From: JBDSZL01 sp039925145
GTDB taxonomy: Bacteria; Acidobacteriota; Vicinamibacteria; Vicinamibacterales; SCN-69-37
Length of the DNA: 64,000 nucleotides
NCBI GenBank assembly: GCA_039925145.1
Contig: JBDSZL010000061.1
Coordinates: forward strand, 149,155-213,154
Direction of reading: 5' to 3'
The notes beneath the pieces are model-generated. The model ran no database searches, was not told the origin of the DNA, and saw only the letters and a program-made list of their open reading frames with translations. Both the position numbers and the translations under genes were made by a program. Positions 48,394 through 57,368 of this stretch are shown here, piece by piece. Each line of letters starts with the position of its first letter. Position 1 is the first letter of the stretch.

Positions 48394-48871
48394 CTTGGCC
48401 AGATGACGGCAGTATACGTGTATTACAGGCGGACCGGCGTGACTCAGGTTGCCAGGACTCGGTGCCTGCTCTTTGGAGCACAACTTTCAGGAGAATGTCC
48501 GCGGCCCTACGGCCGTCTCATCCCGCGTCTCGAGAGGCGGCAGGGACTGACTCCGCATCAGATACCGCAGCATCCGCTCCCGATGCGCCATCGACCCACG
48601 CGTCGGCGCGAACCGGCCGATACCGCTCGCACTCGCCATGCGATGGCTCGCATGCGGACGTTCTTCAGTCGAGACAGCCTGCTGGCGCCGGGCTGCGAAT
48701 CGCGCGAAATCGACCACCGTCGACTCAGACTGAGTCGTCCGACTGGTCGGCACGGGTGAGCTGAATGGTGTTCGCATGAGCGCAGTGTGTCGTCGAGGTG
48801 TGACAAGAGAGGACACACCGGCCCTGCGCTGGCCGCTGAGGGCCGGGCGCCGGCGCGATCCGGGTCGGAGA
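48394..48871. other. 478-base interval upstream of the NfeD gene, no certain gene
   Basis: It holds the NfeD promoter region and one weak minus-strand reading frame (48487-48777, listed separately). No RNA gene, repeat or recognisable protein remnant is evident. Confidence 0.4.
48487..48777 (-). CDS. Possible small uncharacterised protein
   Basis: This would be a 96-residue protein starting at ATG 48777 (MRTPFSSPVPTSRTTQSE…), rich in Ser, Arg and Thr. There is no signal peptide, membrane segment or known motif. No clear Shine-Dalgarno sequence precedes it, and third-position GC is lower than in its neighbours. The segment VVDFARFAARRQQ looks helical and protein-like. It lies upstream of the NfeD gene on the same strand. 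Treat as tentative. Confidence 0.33.
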   Translation of the reverse strand: MRTPFSSPVPTSRTTQSESTVVDFARFAARRQQAVSTEERPHASHRMASASGIGRFAPTRGSMAHRERMLRYLMRSQSLPPLETRDETAVGPRTFS

Positions 48872-51688
48872 CTATCGCGCGATGCTCACCAACTCGTCTT
48901 CGGTCCACGCCCGCGTGCGTCCTGCCGTGACCGTGCGCACGTTCTTGATCGTTACCGCGTCCACGGTTGAGGCGCCCTGACCCCACTCCCGCCTGATGTA
49001 GGTGAGCACGGCAGCGATCTGCTCGTCGCTCAATGCGGTTCCAAGCGGAGGCATCGTCCCAACCGTGCCCTCCTTACCGTGAAGCACGATTCGGGCAGGG
49101 ATCTCTGGCGCGGCCAGGACGAGCCGTGATCCGACGAGCGGCACCGCCACCTTCTCCTGCCCTCGGCCATCCGCCTGATGACACGCCTGGCAGATGTTCT
49201 TGTAGATCTCTGCGCCGGCATTGAAGCGCTGCTGCTCTTCGGAGGTAAGCGGTTGGAAGAGCGTGTCAGCGCCAGCCTTGCCCGGCCACACGATTCGCGC
49301 GAGCAGCGCAGCCGCTCGTACCGCGAGCTCGTCCCCCGACGAGGCGAGTTGCACCAGCGCGACTGGCTCCCGGTTCAACCGCAGGCCCGCTCGCCCGCCA
49401 CCGCGTCCTCCACCTGCGCCGGCGACTGCCGCTCCGCCTCCTGCGCCCGCTGCCGCAGCAGTCTGGCCTGACGCCGCAGCTGCGGCCTCTGGACGTGCGA
49501 CACCGACGTCTCCGCGCACATTGGTGACTGGATGCACGAATTGATCGGCTGCTGCGGTCGGGCCGCCCGGAAAGGCATAGGCGCCGCCAGGACCAGTTCG
49601 CGCGCCCGGGCAGGTCGGGCACGGCGCCGCTGCCGGTCCGGCACCACCACCTCGGCGACCCGGAGTGCCTGGCGGTGACGCGTTGAGCAGGGCCACTTCG
49701 GCGCCGCGAAGCAGGGCAGCGCGAAGCCACGAGGGGTGGCTGCTCCCCGCGATCCTGGTGAACAGACGCTGCAGCGCATCGTCTTGGGCCCCTCGCGCCA
49801 CGAGCGATGCGAGCATCGTGATGGCCGCCTCGCGCTGGGCCGTCTGTGCCGTCGCCGTCGCAACCAGCCGATCGAGCACGCCGGCTTCGGCGCCGCGCAG
49901 GCCGCTCAACGTGGCGTCGAGCGCAACAGGGTCGTCTGCATATCGCTCGAGGAAGGAGACGACACCCGTCTCGCGTGCGCCCGCGGGCAGAAGCCCGATG
50001 GACGCCGCGAGTTGATATCGCACGGCCCAGTGAACATCGCCCATGAGCGCCAGCACTCGCGCCTGCAGCGGGTGGCCCGGCTCGGTGAGCCAGTGTTCGG
50101 ACACGCGAATGGCGGCCGCACGAACGTCGCCGGACCGATCCGCCAATGCAGCGCTCACGATGTCGGGATCGGCCGCGTCCAGGCCGTCGAGCGTCCAGAG
50201 TGCCTGAAGTCGCACTCTCCAGTCCGCGGCGCTGCGTACCAAGGTGGCAAGCGCTGGCGCCGCAGACTTCGCCGATCGCTCAACGAGCAGTCGCTGTGCC
50301 GTGTCGCGCCACCAGCCGTTCGGATGGGAGAGCGCCGCCACGAGTGCCGAGGGTGAGGCCTTGGACAACGATGGCTGAGGCCCCCGAACCGTCGTGTCAT
50401 GGACGACGCGGAATATCCGGCCCCGGCCCTCCGGGTGCTCGAGCCTCCGCGCAAGAATCTGATCTCGCAAGTACTCCGTGATGTCGCTGCGCTGTTGAAT
50501 GATGCCGCGATACATGTCGACGATGTACAGGGTTCCGTCGGGCGCGTTCGAGAGGGACACCGGACGAAACCGTTCGTCGGTCGTGGTGACGAACTCCGCG
50601 TCCGCATACGCTTTGTGGGCACGCAGCGCCGTGCCGTCGTCATCGAGAACGATGCGGCTGACGGTGTTCCCCGCCGGTTCGGCGATGAAAACATTGCCAT
50701 ACACGTCGGCCGGCAGGCGATCGCCACGGTAGACGGTGGGCGACGAGGAAGAGGTGAACTTGGCAAGCCGGCCGTCCTCTCGTAGGACACCCGTCTGGTA
50801 GCCGCGGTTCACACCTCGGTTTGGTCGTGCAGGCGAAACCACATTGAGCGCGTCCGTGTCGTCCGCCATCGACTCGTAGCTGCCACGCATGCGGGTCTGG
50901 TTCGGGTTACGGATGAAGTAGGGCGAGGGCACGAGATCGACGTGCAGGACCGACTCGTTCGTATTGCGGAAGATGCGGCCGGCGTCATTCTGTGTGACAC
51001 CCCACTGCCCACGCGTGACGGTGCGCTGGACCTCGAAGGAGCCGTTCTTCAATCGCAGGTACACATCGCTGTTTGCGGTGTGCATCCAATTGTCCATGGC
51101 CCACAGGAACCCGTTCGCATTGTGCTCGATGCTCGCGTCGCGTCGGCCGTAGTCGTTCGTCACGAGCTCACGCGTGTCGACTTCGAGATCACCATTGGTA
51201 TCGCGCATCAGCCAGACGTTCGGCGGCTCGGCGACAAGCACCCCGCGGTCGAGCACTTTCAGGGATCGCGCCAGCACAAGGTGATCGGCAAACACCGTGC
51301 GCTTGTCCATTGCGCCATCGCCGTCAGTGTCCTCGAGCACGACAATGCGCCCATCTGGATCGAACTGACGCGACATTAGGATGTCGCGCATGTAACCGGG
51401 CATCTCGATTACCCAGAGGCGTCCGTCGGCATCCCAGTCCATCGCGATAGGGTCCTGAACCAGCGGTTCGCTGGCGACGAGCTCCAGCCGGTACCCGGGT
51501 GGCAGGAAGAACGCCTTCAGTTCATCGGAGGGAGACAGCGGAGCCGAGTCCGTGTTCGAGACCGGCTGGAGGCCCGGCGGAAATGGACGGTTCGGAATGG
51601 AGCTCGGCAGGCTGCGCTGCGCGCTGAGCGTGCTCACTGTTGCAGCCACCAGGAGTGCCAGGACGAACTGAGATCGCGATGGAGACAT
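48872..51688 (-). CDS. PVC-type propeller/HEAT/cytochrome c protein
   Basis: This is a 938-residue exported protein. A signal peptide (about 1-23, ending STLSAQ) is followed by a beta-propeller of the membrane-bound dehydrogenase (DUF7133) type (about 45-430; PGYRLELVASEPLVQDPIAM, DWDADGRLWVIEMPGYMRD, DTDGDGAMDKRTVFADHL). HEAT-like repeats come next (about 450-660), then a Gly/Ala-rich insert (about 675-770) carrying APCPTCPGA. A C-terminal cytochrome c domain has heme motif CQACH (about 840) and an axial Met in GTMPPLG. It likely oxidises a sugar or alcohol in the periplasm and passes electrons to a chain. Substrate unknown. The low-complexity insert is the odd feature. Confidence 0.88.
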   Translation of the reverse strand: MSPSRSQFVLALLVAATVSTLSAQRSLPSSIPNRPFPPGLQPVSNTDSAPLSPSDELKAFFLPPGYRLELVASEPLVQDPIAMDWDADGRLWVIEMPGYMRDILMSRQFDPDGRIVVLEDTDGDGAMDKRTVFADHLVLARSLKVLDRGVLVAEPPNVWLMRDTNGDLEVDTRELVTNDYGRRDASIEHNANGFLWAMDNWMHTANSDVYLRLKNGSFEVQRTVTRGQWGVTQNDAGRIFRNTNESVLHVDLVPSPYFIRNPNQTRMRGSYESMADDTDALNVVSPARPNRGVNRGYQTGVLREDGRLAKFTSSSSPTVYRGDRLPADVYGNVFIAEPAGNTVSRIVLDDDGTALRAHKAYADAEFVTTTDERFRPVSLSNAPDGTLYIVDMYRGIIQQRSDITEYLRDQILARRLEHPEGRGRIFRVVHDTTVRGPQPSLSKASPSALVAALSHPNGWWRDTAQRLLVERSAKSAAPALATLVRSAADWRVRLQALWTLDGLDAADPDIVSAALADRSGDVRAAAIRVSEHWLTEPGHPLQARVLALMGDVHWAVRYQLAASIGLLPAGARETGVVSFLERYADDPVALDATLSGLRGAEAGVLDRLVATATAQTAQREAAITMLASLVARGAQDDALQRLFTRIAGSSHPSWLRAALLRGAEVALLNASPPGTPGRRGGGAGPAAAPCPTCPGARTGPGGAYAFPGGPTAAADQFVHPVTNVRGDVGVARPEAAAAASGQTAAAAGAGGGAAVAGAGGGRGGGRAGLRLNREPVALVQLASSGDELAVRAAALLARIVWPGKAGADTLFQPLTSEEQQRFNAGAEIYKNICQACHQADGRGQEKVAVPLVGSRLVLAAPEIPARIVLHGKEGTVGTMPPLGTALSDEQIAAVLTYIRREWGQGASTVDAVTIKNVRTVTAGRTRAWTEDELVSIAR

Positions 51689-51754
51689 GGTGTGCCTGCT
51701 TTCCGCGGCCCTACGCGGGAGAGCGGCAGCGTGATGAGGAGGCCGTCGTCTCGT

Positions 51755-52195
51755 TCAGGTCGTCTTCGCCGCGGCCAGGGCGAGGCTGCGCACGGCCTGT
51801 ACCATCGACATCAGCCCAAGGCCCTTGCCCATCGAGATGTTCTGACGAAAGATGCCTTCGACGATGTCTGGCGTGACTTCTGCGACTTCGGTGGCTGGAC
51901 GGCCGGACAGACTGCGGTCGAGAATCGCGGCCAGGGCGCGGGCAGACACGCCCGACGGGTTCTCGACCGCGAAGTACAACTTGAGCGTGCCGTCCGGCTG
52001 CTTCATGGCCCAGGCGTAGGCCTCGGACTCGCAGTGCGGCACAAGGTGCTCGGTCCCGAAGGGGCGGGTGGCCACCTCCTTCGGGACTTCCTTGAACTGA
52101 TCCGCGTAGCTCAGGAGCAGGTTCGTGCGATCGGCCGGGTCGTCGAACGTCGCGAACAGCTCCAGCACGGCGCGGAGCTTCGCCGGGAGTGCCAC
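51755..52195 (-). CDS. sufE: SufE-family sulfur acceptor
   Basis: This 146-residue protein accepts persulfide sulfur from a cysteine desulfurase and passes it on for Fe-S assembly. The fold is recognised from LFATFDDPADRTNLLLSYAD and VPHCESEAYAW, where the Cys is the sulfur acceptor, and from ATEVAEVTPDIVEGIFRQNI. The start is GTG 52195. It begins three bases after the stop of the rhodanese gene, so the two are one unit. No desulfurase or SUF scaffold gene is nearby. The rhodanese may supply sulfur to it directly, which would be a small relay; this is inference. Confidence 0.92.
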   Translation of the reverse strand: MALPAKLRAVLELFATFDDPADRTNLLLSYADQFKEVPKEVATRPFGTEHLVPHCESEAYAWAMKQPDGTLKLYFAVENPSGVSARALAAILDRSLSGRPATEVAEVTPDIVEGIFRQNISMGKGLGLMSMVQAVRSLALAAAKTT

Positions 52196-52198
52196 GGC

Positions 52199-53062
52199 CT
52201 ATTTCTCGATCGGCAACCCGACGGAGTTGCCCCACTCTGTCCACGAGCCGTCGTAATTGCGGACGTCCTTGAAACCCAGCAGGTACTTGAGCGCGAACCA
52301 TGTGTGACTGCTGCGTTCGCCGATGCGGCAATACGCGATGGTCGGCTGGTCCTTGGCGAGCCGGTTCTGCTCCTGATAGAGCGCCGCCAGCTCCGACGCC
52401 GGCTTGAATGTGCCGTCTTCGGGGTTGATGGCGCGTGCCCAGGGAATGCTCTTCGCGCCCGGGATGTGCCCGCCACGCAGGGCGCCCTCGTTCGGATAGT
52501 CGGGCATATGCATGCGCGTGCCGGCGTACTCCTCCGGGCTGCGCACGTCGACCAGCTGGCCGTTCGCCTGAACATGCTTGAGCACTTCCTCGCGGAAGGC
52601 GCGAACGGGCAGGTCGTTACGCTCCGGGGCCTGGTATTTGCTGGCGGTGATCGCCGGGACCTCCCGGTTCGTCGGACGCCCCTCTTTTTCCCACTTCAGC
52701 CGCCCGCCGTCCATGATGCGTGCGTTCGTGTGGCCGAAGAGCTGGAAGACCCAGAAGGCGTAGCAGGCCCACCAGTTGTTCTTGTCGCCGTAGAACACCA
52801 CCGTCGTGTCGCGCGTGGCTCCGATGCGCGACATCAGCCGCTCGAATCCTTCACGCGTGATGTAGTCGCGGCGGACGGGATCGTTGAGGTCTGCCGTCCA
52901 GTCCACGTGAACCGCATTGGGAATGTGGCCCGACGGGTAGAGCAGGGTGTCCTCATTCGACTCCACAATCCGGATGTTCGGATCGTTGAGATGATCGGCC
53001 ACCCACTCGGTGGAGACCAGGACGTCGGGCTGTGCATAGCCTCGGGAGGTGATGTCAGTCAT
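52199..53062 (-). CDS. Sulfurtransferase (thiosulfate/3-mercaptopyruvate, tandem rhodanese)
   Basis: This 287-residue protein has two rhodanese domains. The first (about 10-140) is inactive; it includes LLYPSGHIPNAVHVDW. The second (about 165-287) has the active cysteine in TIAYCRIGERSSHTW. CRIGERSSH instead of CRTGVRA is typical of thiosulfate sulfurtransferases. The start at 53062 (MTDITSRGYAQPDV) aligns with relatives; a GTG/ATG five codons upstream is possible. It is directly upstream of sufE in one operon. Confidence 0.92.
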   Translation of the reverse strand: MTDITSRGYAQPDVLVSTEWVADHLNDPNIRIVESNEDTLLYPSGHIPNAVHVDWTADLNDPVRRDYITREGFERLMSRIGATRDTTVVFYGDKNNWWACYAFWVFQLFGHTNARIMDGGRLKWEKEGRPTNREVPAITASKYQAPERNDLPVRAFREEVLKHVQANGQLVDVRSPEEYAGTRMHMPDYPNEGALRGGHIPGAKSIPWARAINPEDGTFKPASELAALYQEQNRLAKDQPTIAYCRIGERSSHTWFALKYLLGFKDVRNYDGSWTEWGNSVGLPIEK

Positions 53063-53092
53063 CCGCACATTATGCATTACGGACGCACGGAG

Positions 53093-54436
53093 TCACCTGC
53101 CGGCAGGCGCCAGGAATTCCGTCACTTCGGCCGAGTAGGTCCTGCCTTCGAGGCCAGCCGGCATGCCATGTTCCACGAGTGCCCGCGCGCAGCCGACCCA
53201 GTCGCCTGCAGCGGGGTCGTGGTTGCGTGAAGCCCACGCCAGGGTGCCCTTGACGTTGTCGTTGTGGCAGTGGCGCTCGATCCAGCGTGCGCCATGTTCG
53301 AGGAGGAACCGCGTCAGCGCGGCGTCGCCGCGGAACACGGCGTAGTTGAGCGCCGACGCCTGCAGGTCGCCGCCGATGGCAGCAATCGGCCAGCCCAGAG
53401 TGACCATCAGGCGCACGCCGTCATTGCCGGCCTCGGCCGCAAGGCTTGGCAGCAGGCTCAAGTGGATTGGCGACAGCGTCCCGATGATGCCGGGCTGCCT
53501 CTCGAGCAGACCCCGCGCAGCGGACTCGTCGGCGCGCGCGCAGGCAGCGATGAATTCGTCTGTCGACGACAGCGGTTCGGCAGCGCCTGCGTCAGCCAGC
53601 GCTGCCGCGACATCAGGCAGGCCCAGCAGCGATGCGAACCGGTACGCGCTCACGCCATGACTGTTTGCGTGAGGATCGGCCCCGGCGGCGAGCAGGGCCG
53701 CGACATGCGCGCCCGACCGCCGCCGACGAATGGCCCAGATGATCGGAAGCCCGAGCGACGCGTCGTTCGGATCGGCGCCGTGAGCCAGGAGCAGGCGCAG
53801 GCCCTCGAGATTGTCCGTATCCAGGTTGTGATGCAGGGCATTGCTACCCGCCACCTTGGCTCCAGCCTCCAGGAGGAGCCGCGCGCACGTCACATCGCGG
53901 CTTTCCATGGAGTGATAGAGCGACTCGCCGTCATTGGGATTGGCGCCAGCGGCCAGCAGTATTTCAGTCAGCACCGCATCGTGGTTCTTCCCCGCAGCGC
54001 CGTAGAGCGCGCTCAGTGGAGGCCCAGTGCCTGTCCACGACTGATTCGGATCGGCGCCAGCGTCAAGCAGCAGCCGCGCGCAACGGCGAAGCGGCTCACG
54101 ATACTCCGCGATATGGATCAGGCTCGAGTGCGTGACGGCCACCAATGGCGGTCGCCCCTGCTGCACGCCGCACGTTGGACATGTCCAGGCCATTGGCCGG
54201 TTCACCCACGCTGGATCGGCTCCAATGGAGGCGAGGAGGACGTCCTCGTCTCCGATAGCGCACGCGACGACGGCGATCCTGGTCGCCAGCGCCAGGTGTT
54301 CGCGAAACACCCGATCGGCCAGTTGCGGCCACGCGCGGTCGTCGTCGACTCCGTAGACGAGCGCGAGCCAGTCGTGCAGGATGTGGCCCTCGCCCGACGG
54401 GCTGAGCGCGATCGGACCGGTGGGAACAGACGGCAC
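53093..54436 (-). CDS. Ankyrin-repeat protein
   Basis: This is a 447-residue soluble protein made of helical ankyrin repeats. Clear repeat units include ARLLLDAGADPNQSWTG, LTEILLAAGANPNDGE, ARLLLEAGAKVAGSN, LRLLLAHGADPNDAS, VAALLAAGADPHANS and TRFLLEHGARWIERH. The N-terminal CPTCGV may bind a metal. No signal peptide is present. Ankyrin proteins mediate protein contacts; the partner is unknown. The start is GTG 54436 with AGAGG ahead of it. Confidence 0.88.
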   Translation of the reverse strand: MPSVPTGPIALSPSGEGHILHDWLALVYGVDDDRAWPQLADRVFREHLALATRIAVVACAIGDEDVLLASIGADPAWVNRPMAWTCPTCGVQQGRPPLVAVTHSSLIHIAEYREPLRRCARLLLDAGADPNQSWTGTGPPLSALYGAAGKNHDAVLTEILLAAGANPNDGESLYHSMESRDVTCARLLLEAGAKVAGSNALHHNLDTDNLEGLRLLLAHGADPNDASLGLPIIWAIRRRRSGAHVAALLAAGADPHANSHGVSAYRFASLLGLPDVAAALADAGAAEPLSSTDEFIAACARADESAARGLLERQPGIIGTLSPIHLSLLPSLAAEAGNDGVRLMVTLGWPIAAIGGDLQASALNYAVFRGDAALTRFLLEHGARWIERHCHNDNVKGTLAWASRNHDPAAGDWVGCARALVEHGMPAGLEGRTYSAEVTEFLAPAGR

Positions 54437-54658
54437 ACGAACCTCTATGGGGGGCGACCAGCTGCAGTCGAGGATGACCGCAGGACCACACCGAGGTGCG
54501 TATTGTAAGCACCATCACCGCCCATTGCGCGAGAAACCGAGGCGCAGATCCTGACGCCTGTTCCGCTATAGTTCCTCCACAGTCACAAGTTGCGCGGGCC
54601 CGCGCCGCGACAGGCGAAAGCCGGCCGCTGGCGCGCGCATCGCTCAGAGGGAGAGCTT

Positions 54659-54778
54659 ATGCGTCGGCTATCGCGGTTGAAGGTCCTGGTTGCGATGGTG
54701 CTTGACGCCGTGCGTGGTCAGCGCGACGGACAGGTGCCAGCGACGCTGCGCCAGCCCTCGACATCCATCGAGACCTGA
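54659..54778 (+). CDS. Possible 39-residue protein
   Basis: AGAGGGAGAG precedes ATG 54659, giving MRRLSRLKVLVAMVLDAVRG and a polar tail. A TATAGT hexamer lies at 54567-54572. The reading frame ends inside the 3' part of the opposite-strand gene at 54718-55155. Short and unsupported by homology, so low confidence. Confidence 0.22.
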   Translation: MRRLSRLKVLVAMVLDAVRGQRDGQVPATLRQPSTSIET

Positions 54779-55155
54779 CCGCTGCCCGGGCTTGGAATGG
54801 ATCCACTGCCAGGGGACGACAATCCGGGAGTGATGCGCACAGGCCCCACCTTCACGCCCCCTTGTCCAATCTGATCCTTCTTCACGAGCCCGGTGACCTC
54901 GATCATCGAGCTCTCGTGGGTCTTGATCTCCGCCATCATCTTCTTGGGTCCGTTCATCCGCAGGTGCGTACCCTCGGGCACGCTGGAGCTGCCAGGCTGG
55001 TCGACGGTGCGGGGTGCAACCGTGAACATGTAGCCCTTCGCGCATCCCGGCACGAACAGACGAACGGAATCCCTGGGTACCGGCTTCGCCTCCTGCGCGC
55101 GGCCAACTCCGCTCACTGTCAGGACAAGCGCGAGGCCGGTGATCTGCTGTCGCAT
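54718..55155 (-). CDS. Uncharacterised secreted protein
   Basis: This is a 145-residue exported protein with signal peptide about 1-20 (ending GVGRAQ). The body has EIKTHESSMIEVTGLVKKDQ and MFTVAPRT, and may form a beta-barrel or OB fold. C-terminal segments are Gly/Ser/Pro-rich. No known family. It precedes the S46 peptidase by 35 bases in reverse order on the same strand, so it may be transcribed after it. Confidence 0.72.
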   Translation of the reverse strand: MRQQITGLALVLTVSGVGRAQEAKPVPRDSVRLFVPGCAKGYMFTVAPRTVDQPGSSSVPEGTHLRMNGPKKMMAEIKTHESSMIEVTGLVKKDQIGQGGVKVGPVRITPGLSSPGSGSIPSPGSGQVSMDVEGWRSVAGTCPSR

Positions 55156-55190
55156 GGGTGGTCTCAGTATAGGCGCAGCCGTGATCTCTC

Positions 55191-57257
55191 TCAGTTGCCG
55201 GTCAACTCCCGAAGCAGCGCCTGCTGACCGTAGACCTTGTCGAGCGCCTCAGAAATTGCGGCTGTCGCCACCGAGACGGCCCGATTGACGCGAGCGTCGA
55301 ACGCGAATGCGCCCCCAAGGCTCTCGATGTTGCCGTCGAAGATCACGCCAACAACTCGAGCCTGGGCGTCGATGACGGGAGAACCGGAGTTGCCGCCAAT
55401 GATGTCGTTGTCGGTCACCATGTTGAAAACAGTCGTGTCGTTGACACGGCCGCGCGCCGCCTCCCACTTGGACGCGAGCTGGTAGGGGAACTGCCCGGTG
55501 GCCCGCTCCCACAAGCCGCTGAAGCGGGTAAACGGCTCCACAGCGCGTCCATTGGCCGTCCAGCCCTGAATCTGGCCGTACGACAGACGCGGTGTGAACG
55601 TGGCATCTGGATAGGCGTTCGTCCCATACGCCGCAAAGCGTGCCTGCGCGATGCGTGCGGCGGCCCGATCGCTCGGGCCCGTCACCCGTGCCTCGTACTC
55701 CTGTCGCATATGGCGCGAGGCGGCGTCGGTGGCGAGCACGTACTGGATCAGGGGGTCCCCCGATGAGCGTATCGCCGCCGACCCGCCGTCCCAGAGCGCC
55801 TTCCGCAATGCCGGATCGCCAAGTTTCGAGGTCGCAAGCCGCGCGCCGATCATCTCTGGTGAATCCTTCCCGAGAAAACTCTTCGTGCCGGCATCATCGA
55901 CGGTGAGGTTCTCTCGCAGCTTCGACAGCCAGAATGACAACGTGAGCTCCTCGAGCTCCGGATAGACCGGCGCTGTGTTGAGCAGCTGCCGCTCGAGCAG
56001 CGCGAGCCGGCTGTCGGTGTATTCGGGCAGACGCTCGCCATTGGGTTTCGCCCGCTCATCGGCGCTCCGCACAAGAGTTCGCGCGTAGCCGAAGAGGTCC
56101 GACCCGTATCCGGCGCGTCGCTCCATGTATGTGTACGCGGGCGTGAGTGCCCGCCGGTCAGTCTGCACGCGCGCGATGTCGGACCATGGATCGCCCGTCG
56201 CATCGCCCGCCGGCGTAGCTGCCGCTCGCAAGCGCAGAGCCTGGTCATCGCGCCGTTTGCCGTCGACGAATCCCGGACTCGATAGCGCCAGTTCTTGACC
56301 GCGGTACGCCTTGAACCCGTTCTCAATCCCGAAGAGCAGGTCTTCGGCAATGCGCCGGTGCTCGGCGCTCTCCTCGCTGAAACGCGCGAGCCGGCCGCGC
56401 AACTCGGCCATCCAGTAGAGCGTCTCCGGCATGATGGAATCGCGGAGCACCTCGAGTTGATCTGCCGTCAGCAACCGCTGCGTGGTGCCTGGATTGCCGG
56501 CCACGAAGACCGGGGTCCCCGGTTGGGGCACGGCGCTGCTCCACTGCAGGTGCGTCGGTGTGCTCACGGGCCGTCCGTTCTCGTACAGCCGGAGAAACGC
56601 GCAGTCGAGGTCGTAGCGGGGAAAGTTGAAGTTGTCCGGATCGCCGCCGAAGAACGCCATCTGCTCTTCAGGGGCGAACACCAGCCGCACGTCGGCGTAG
56701 GTGCGGTAGGTGTAGAGCCTGTACTGTCCGCCCTGGTAGAGCGACACCACCTGGCAGCGCTCGGTCGCCTCGCGCCCAGCGCATCCCTCTTTTTCGATCG
56801 CGGCGATGGCCGTGTCGCGCGCTGTCACGAAGTCGCGGCCCGTCTTCGTCGCCGAGGCTTGCGCCACGCGCATCGTCACGTCACCGATCGTCGTGAGAAT
56901 CTCTGCCTGCAGCCCGCCGCAACGACGCTCGTCGGCGGCATTGCCGGCAGAGAAGCCGTTTTCGACGAAGTTCACCTGGCTCGTCGACAGACTCTGCACG
57001 CAATCACGCACGCAGTGATGATTGGTGAGCACCAGTCCCCCTGCGCTGACCACCGACGCAGAGCACCCAGAAGGCAGCCGCACGGCCGACAGCTGCACCC
57101 GCTTCAGCCAGGCCTCGTCTATGGTGACGCCGTACTTGGCCTTGACCTGCGCGGCTGGAAAGTTGTCGAACGTCCACATGCCTTCGTCGGCACGGAGCGT
57201 GGCAACAGCTACGAGCGCTGCCGCCGCAAGCAGAGCGGAAGTCAGAAATTGGCGCAT
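55191..57257 (-). CDS. S46-family dipeptidyl peptidase (DPP7/DPP11-like)
   Basis: This 688-residue exported serine peptidase removes dipeptides from the N-terminus of peptides in the periplasm. A signal peptide covers about 1-23. The catalytic His is in VLTNHHCVRD (H80/H81) and the serine in NDIIGGNSGSPVIDAQ. The catalytic Asp is probably in GGDPDNFNFPRYDLDCAF. The N-terminal GMWTFDNFPAAQVKAKYGV is a family signature. The residue around GVIFDGNIESLGGAF should decide P1 preference, but I do not assign DPP7 or DPP11. It is part of the peptidase set in this window. Confidence 0.94.
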   Translation of the reverse strand: MRQFLTSALLAAAALVAVATLRADEGMWTFDNFPAAQVKAKYGVTIDEAWLKRVQLSAVRLPSGCSASVVSAGGLVLTNHHCVRDCVQSLSTSQVNFVENGFSAGNAADERRCGGLQAEILTTIGDVTMRVAQASATKTGRDFVTARDTAIAAIEKEGCAGREATERCQVVSLYQGGQYRLYTYRTYADVRLVFAPEEQMAFFGGDPDNFNFPRYDLDCAFLRLYENGRPVSTPTHLQWSSAVPQPGTPVFVAGNPGTTQRLLTADQLEVLRDSIMPETLYWMAELRGRLARFSEESAEHRRIAEDLLFGIENGFKAYRGQELALSSPGFVDGKRRDDQALRLRAAATPAGDATGDPWSDIARVQTDRRALTPAYTYMERRAGYGSDLFGYARTLVRSADERAKPNGERLPEYTDSRLALLERQLLNTAPVYPELEELTLSFWLSKLRENLTVDDAGTKSFLGKDSPEMIGARLATSKLGDPALRKALWDGGSAAIRSSGDPLIQYVLATDAASRHMRQEYEARVTGPSDRAAARIAQARFAAYGTNAYPDATFTPRLSYGQIQGWTANGRAVEPFTRFSGLWERATGQFPYQLASKWEAARGRVNDTTVFNMVTDNDIIGGNSGSPVIDAQARVVGVIFDGNIESLGGAFAFDARVNRAVSVATAAISEALDKVYGQQALLRELTGN

Positions 57258-57368
57258 GGCGGAGACCCGCCGAAGAGCCTACTACAGCGCCCCGGGGCGT
57301 CTGTATAGAATGACGGGAGTCTGCACTGGAGCCGACCGACGTCCGTGCAATGCGGGCCGCCCATCCCG

